Of a stretch of DNA of 64,000 bases, positions 63,367 through 64,000 are shown in pieces (within the stretch, counting starts at the first letter, position 1; each line of letters starts with the position of its first letter). This DNA comes from JAAXGX01 sp965221595. Its GTDB lineage: Bacteria > Acidobacteriota > Vicinamibacteria > Vicinamibacterales > UBA8438. A program made the position numbers and the translations under genes. Location of the stretch: NCBI GenBank assembly GCA_965221595.1, contig OZ244900.1, positions 3,100,001-3,164,000 of the forward strand, given 5' to 3'. The notes beneath the pieces are model-generated. The model did not search any database. It saw nothing but the letters and a program-made list of their open reading frames with translations, and was not told where the DNA came from.

Positions 63367-64000
63367 TCAGTTGTCGCCGCCGACGGCCGCGGCGGCCGGC
63401 GCGTCGTCGACGCCGCACACGAAGCAGCCGATGTCGGGACCGCCCCCGGCCGCGATAGCGGCCTCGCGCTCGGCAACCGCCGCGGCGAACTCCTCGTCGT
63501 CGAGGTAGATGGCCTGCATCAGGTTGATGAACATGTTGTCCACCGAGCGGTGGCCCGAGCCCGACCAGTTGCGCGGATCGACCACGTTCGGGTTGGTCGG
63601 CGAGTTGTCGAAGTAGCCGGTCAGGTGCAGGATGGTCCCCTTCGGCAGCAGCGGCGCCGCGTCGTCGGCGTACTTGTAGACGCGCACCCAGTTGTGGTCG
63701 TAGCCGGCGCAGTTGAGCGTCTGGACCGACGTGCCCCAGACCGCCTCGAGGCACATCCGCACGCCCGGGGCGTGCATGTGCGGCTCGAAGACGCTGATCT
63801 TGGCGTTCTCCGGCAGCGTGAAGTAGGCGTCGGCGCGCTGGTCGGACTCCATCGGGCGGATGTCGAGATCGGGTCCGTTGCCCACGAAGAGCAGCTCCAT
63901 CTGCTTCTCCGGCACGTAGCCGCGCGGATGGAACTTGAACGCGACGTCGATGTGCGCGCGTGTGTCGGTGCCGTTCGAGTGCAGATGCGTGGACGGGAAC
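63367..64000 (-). CDS. cytochrome c / copper type II monooxygenase-like protein, module copy C (3' part)
   Basis: Partial gene: its 5' end lies beyond base 64000. The visible ~210 C-terminal residues carry STHLHSNGTDTRAHIDVAFK, FEPHMHAPGVRMCLEAVWG, CAGYDHNWVRVYKYADDAAP and VVDPRNWSGSGHRSVDNMF, the copper-site blocks of the PHM-like half. The C-terminal IGCFVCG is a CxxC pair like that of copy A and unlike copy B. The haem c domain expected at the N-terminus cannot be seen. It is followed after 10 bases by the partner gene, as in the other modules. Confidence 0.78.
   Translation of the reverse strand, partial: FPSTHLHSNGTDTRAHIDVAFKFHPRGYVPEKQMELLFVGNGPDLDIRPMESDQRADAYFTLPENAKISVFEPHMHAPGVRMCLEAVWGTSVQTLNCAGYDHNWVRVYKYADDAAPLLPKGTILHLTGYFDNSPTNPNVVDPRNWSGSGHRSVDNMFINLMQAIYLDDEEFAAAVAEREAAIAAGGGPDIGCFVCGVDDAPAAAAVGGDN

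Noticed and set aside
1..64000. tRNA, rRNA, insertion sequence, prophage or integrase features
   Set aside because: I looked for conserved tRNA arms, transposase or integrase motifs and terminal repeats and saw none. A covariance search would be decisive.

Overview
The window is GC-rich, densely coded chromosomal DNA with no phage, plasmid or insertion-sequence genes and no rRNA or tRNA that I could recognise. The gene content points to an uncultivated-type Acidobacteriota of the Vicinamibacteria kind. The signs are many secreted proteins carrying a DLQGxW motif, PQQ-type beta-propellers fused to cytochrome c, secreted cytochrome/copper-monooxygenase-like proteins and DUF5916 barrels. The lineage is an inference from gene families, not from a marker gene.

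Layout. 1-12035: end of a DUF5916 outer-membrane protein, four intact DLQGxW proteins, a metallo-beta-lactamase-fold hydrolase coupled to an 811-residue RTX calcium-binding protein, a LysM lytic transglycosylase and a DUF169 protein. 12165-15291: a cyclase-like lipoprotein, then a soxC-like molybdenum sulfite/sulfane dehydrogenase with its cytochrome partner. 15339-19916: a deleted AlbA_2-type pseudogene, a DUF222/HNH endonuclease, a GH43-like propeller and a Swt1-type HEPN gene broken by an amber codon in its signature motif. 19955-24706: a flavoprotein with a coupled carboxypeptidase-regulatory-like protein, a PhoD phosphatase and a VOC protein. 24119-28346: an operon on the minus strand, hflK-hflC-anbu-transglutaminase-VOC. 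28450-30774: an amidohydrolase lipoprotein, a VOC protein, and an mntA antitoxin gene next to the ruins of hepT and vapC. 30840-37719: two copies of a two-gene module (cytochrome c/copper-monooxygenase-like protein plus a secreted GPDNHxEPGGPD protein) around a DUF2911-VOC pair. 37776-46194: SnoaL, DUF6152, SMP-30-like, amidohydrolase, methyltransferase, HAD, YceI, an intact MNT-HEPN pair and a WYL regulator. 46206-64000: four PQQ-type dehydrogenase genes, msrP, three more DLQGxW proteins plus one fragment, PepSY and DUF423 membrane proteins, a thioesterase, an SMP-30-like protein, and the third copy of the two-gene module, cut by the window end.

How they fit together. Most products carry Sec, Tat or lipoprotein signals, so this is largely a periplasmic or cell-surface oxidation region: PQQ-type dehydrogenases, haem c domains, molybdenum enzymes and mononuclear-copper-like monooxygenases. 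The repeated paralogues (seven intact DLQGxW proteins, three cytochrome/monooxygenase modules, two SMP-30-like proteins) suggest a secretome built by duplication, with copies tuned to different substrates. That substrate role is inference.

Two other themes recur. Toxin and defence genes have been disabled repeatedly, by internal deletion, truncation or a nonsense codon. In addition, at least seven genes have a TATAAT-like -10 box only 6-8 bases before the start codon, which suggests leaderless transcripts, while many secreted-protein genes have a -10 box plus a Shine-Dalgarno leader.
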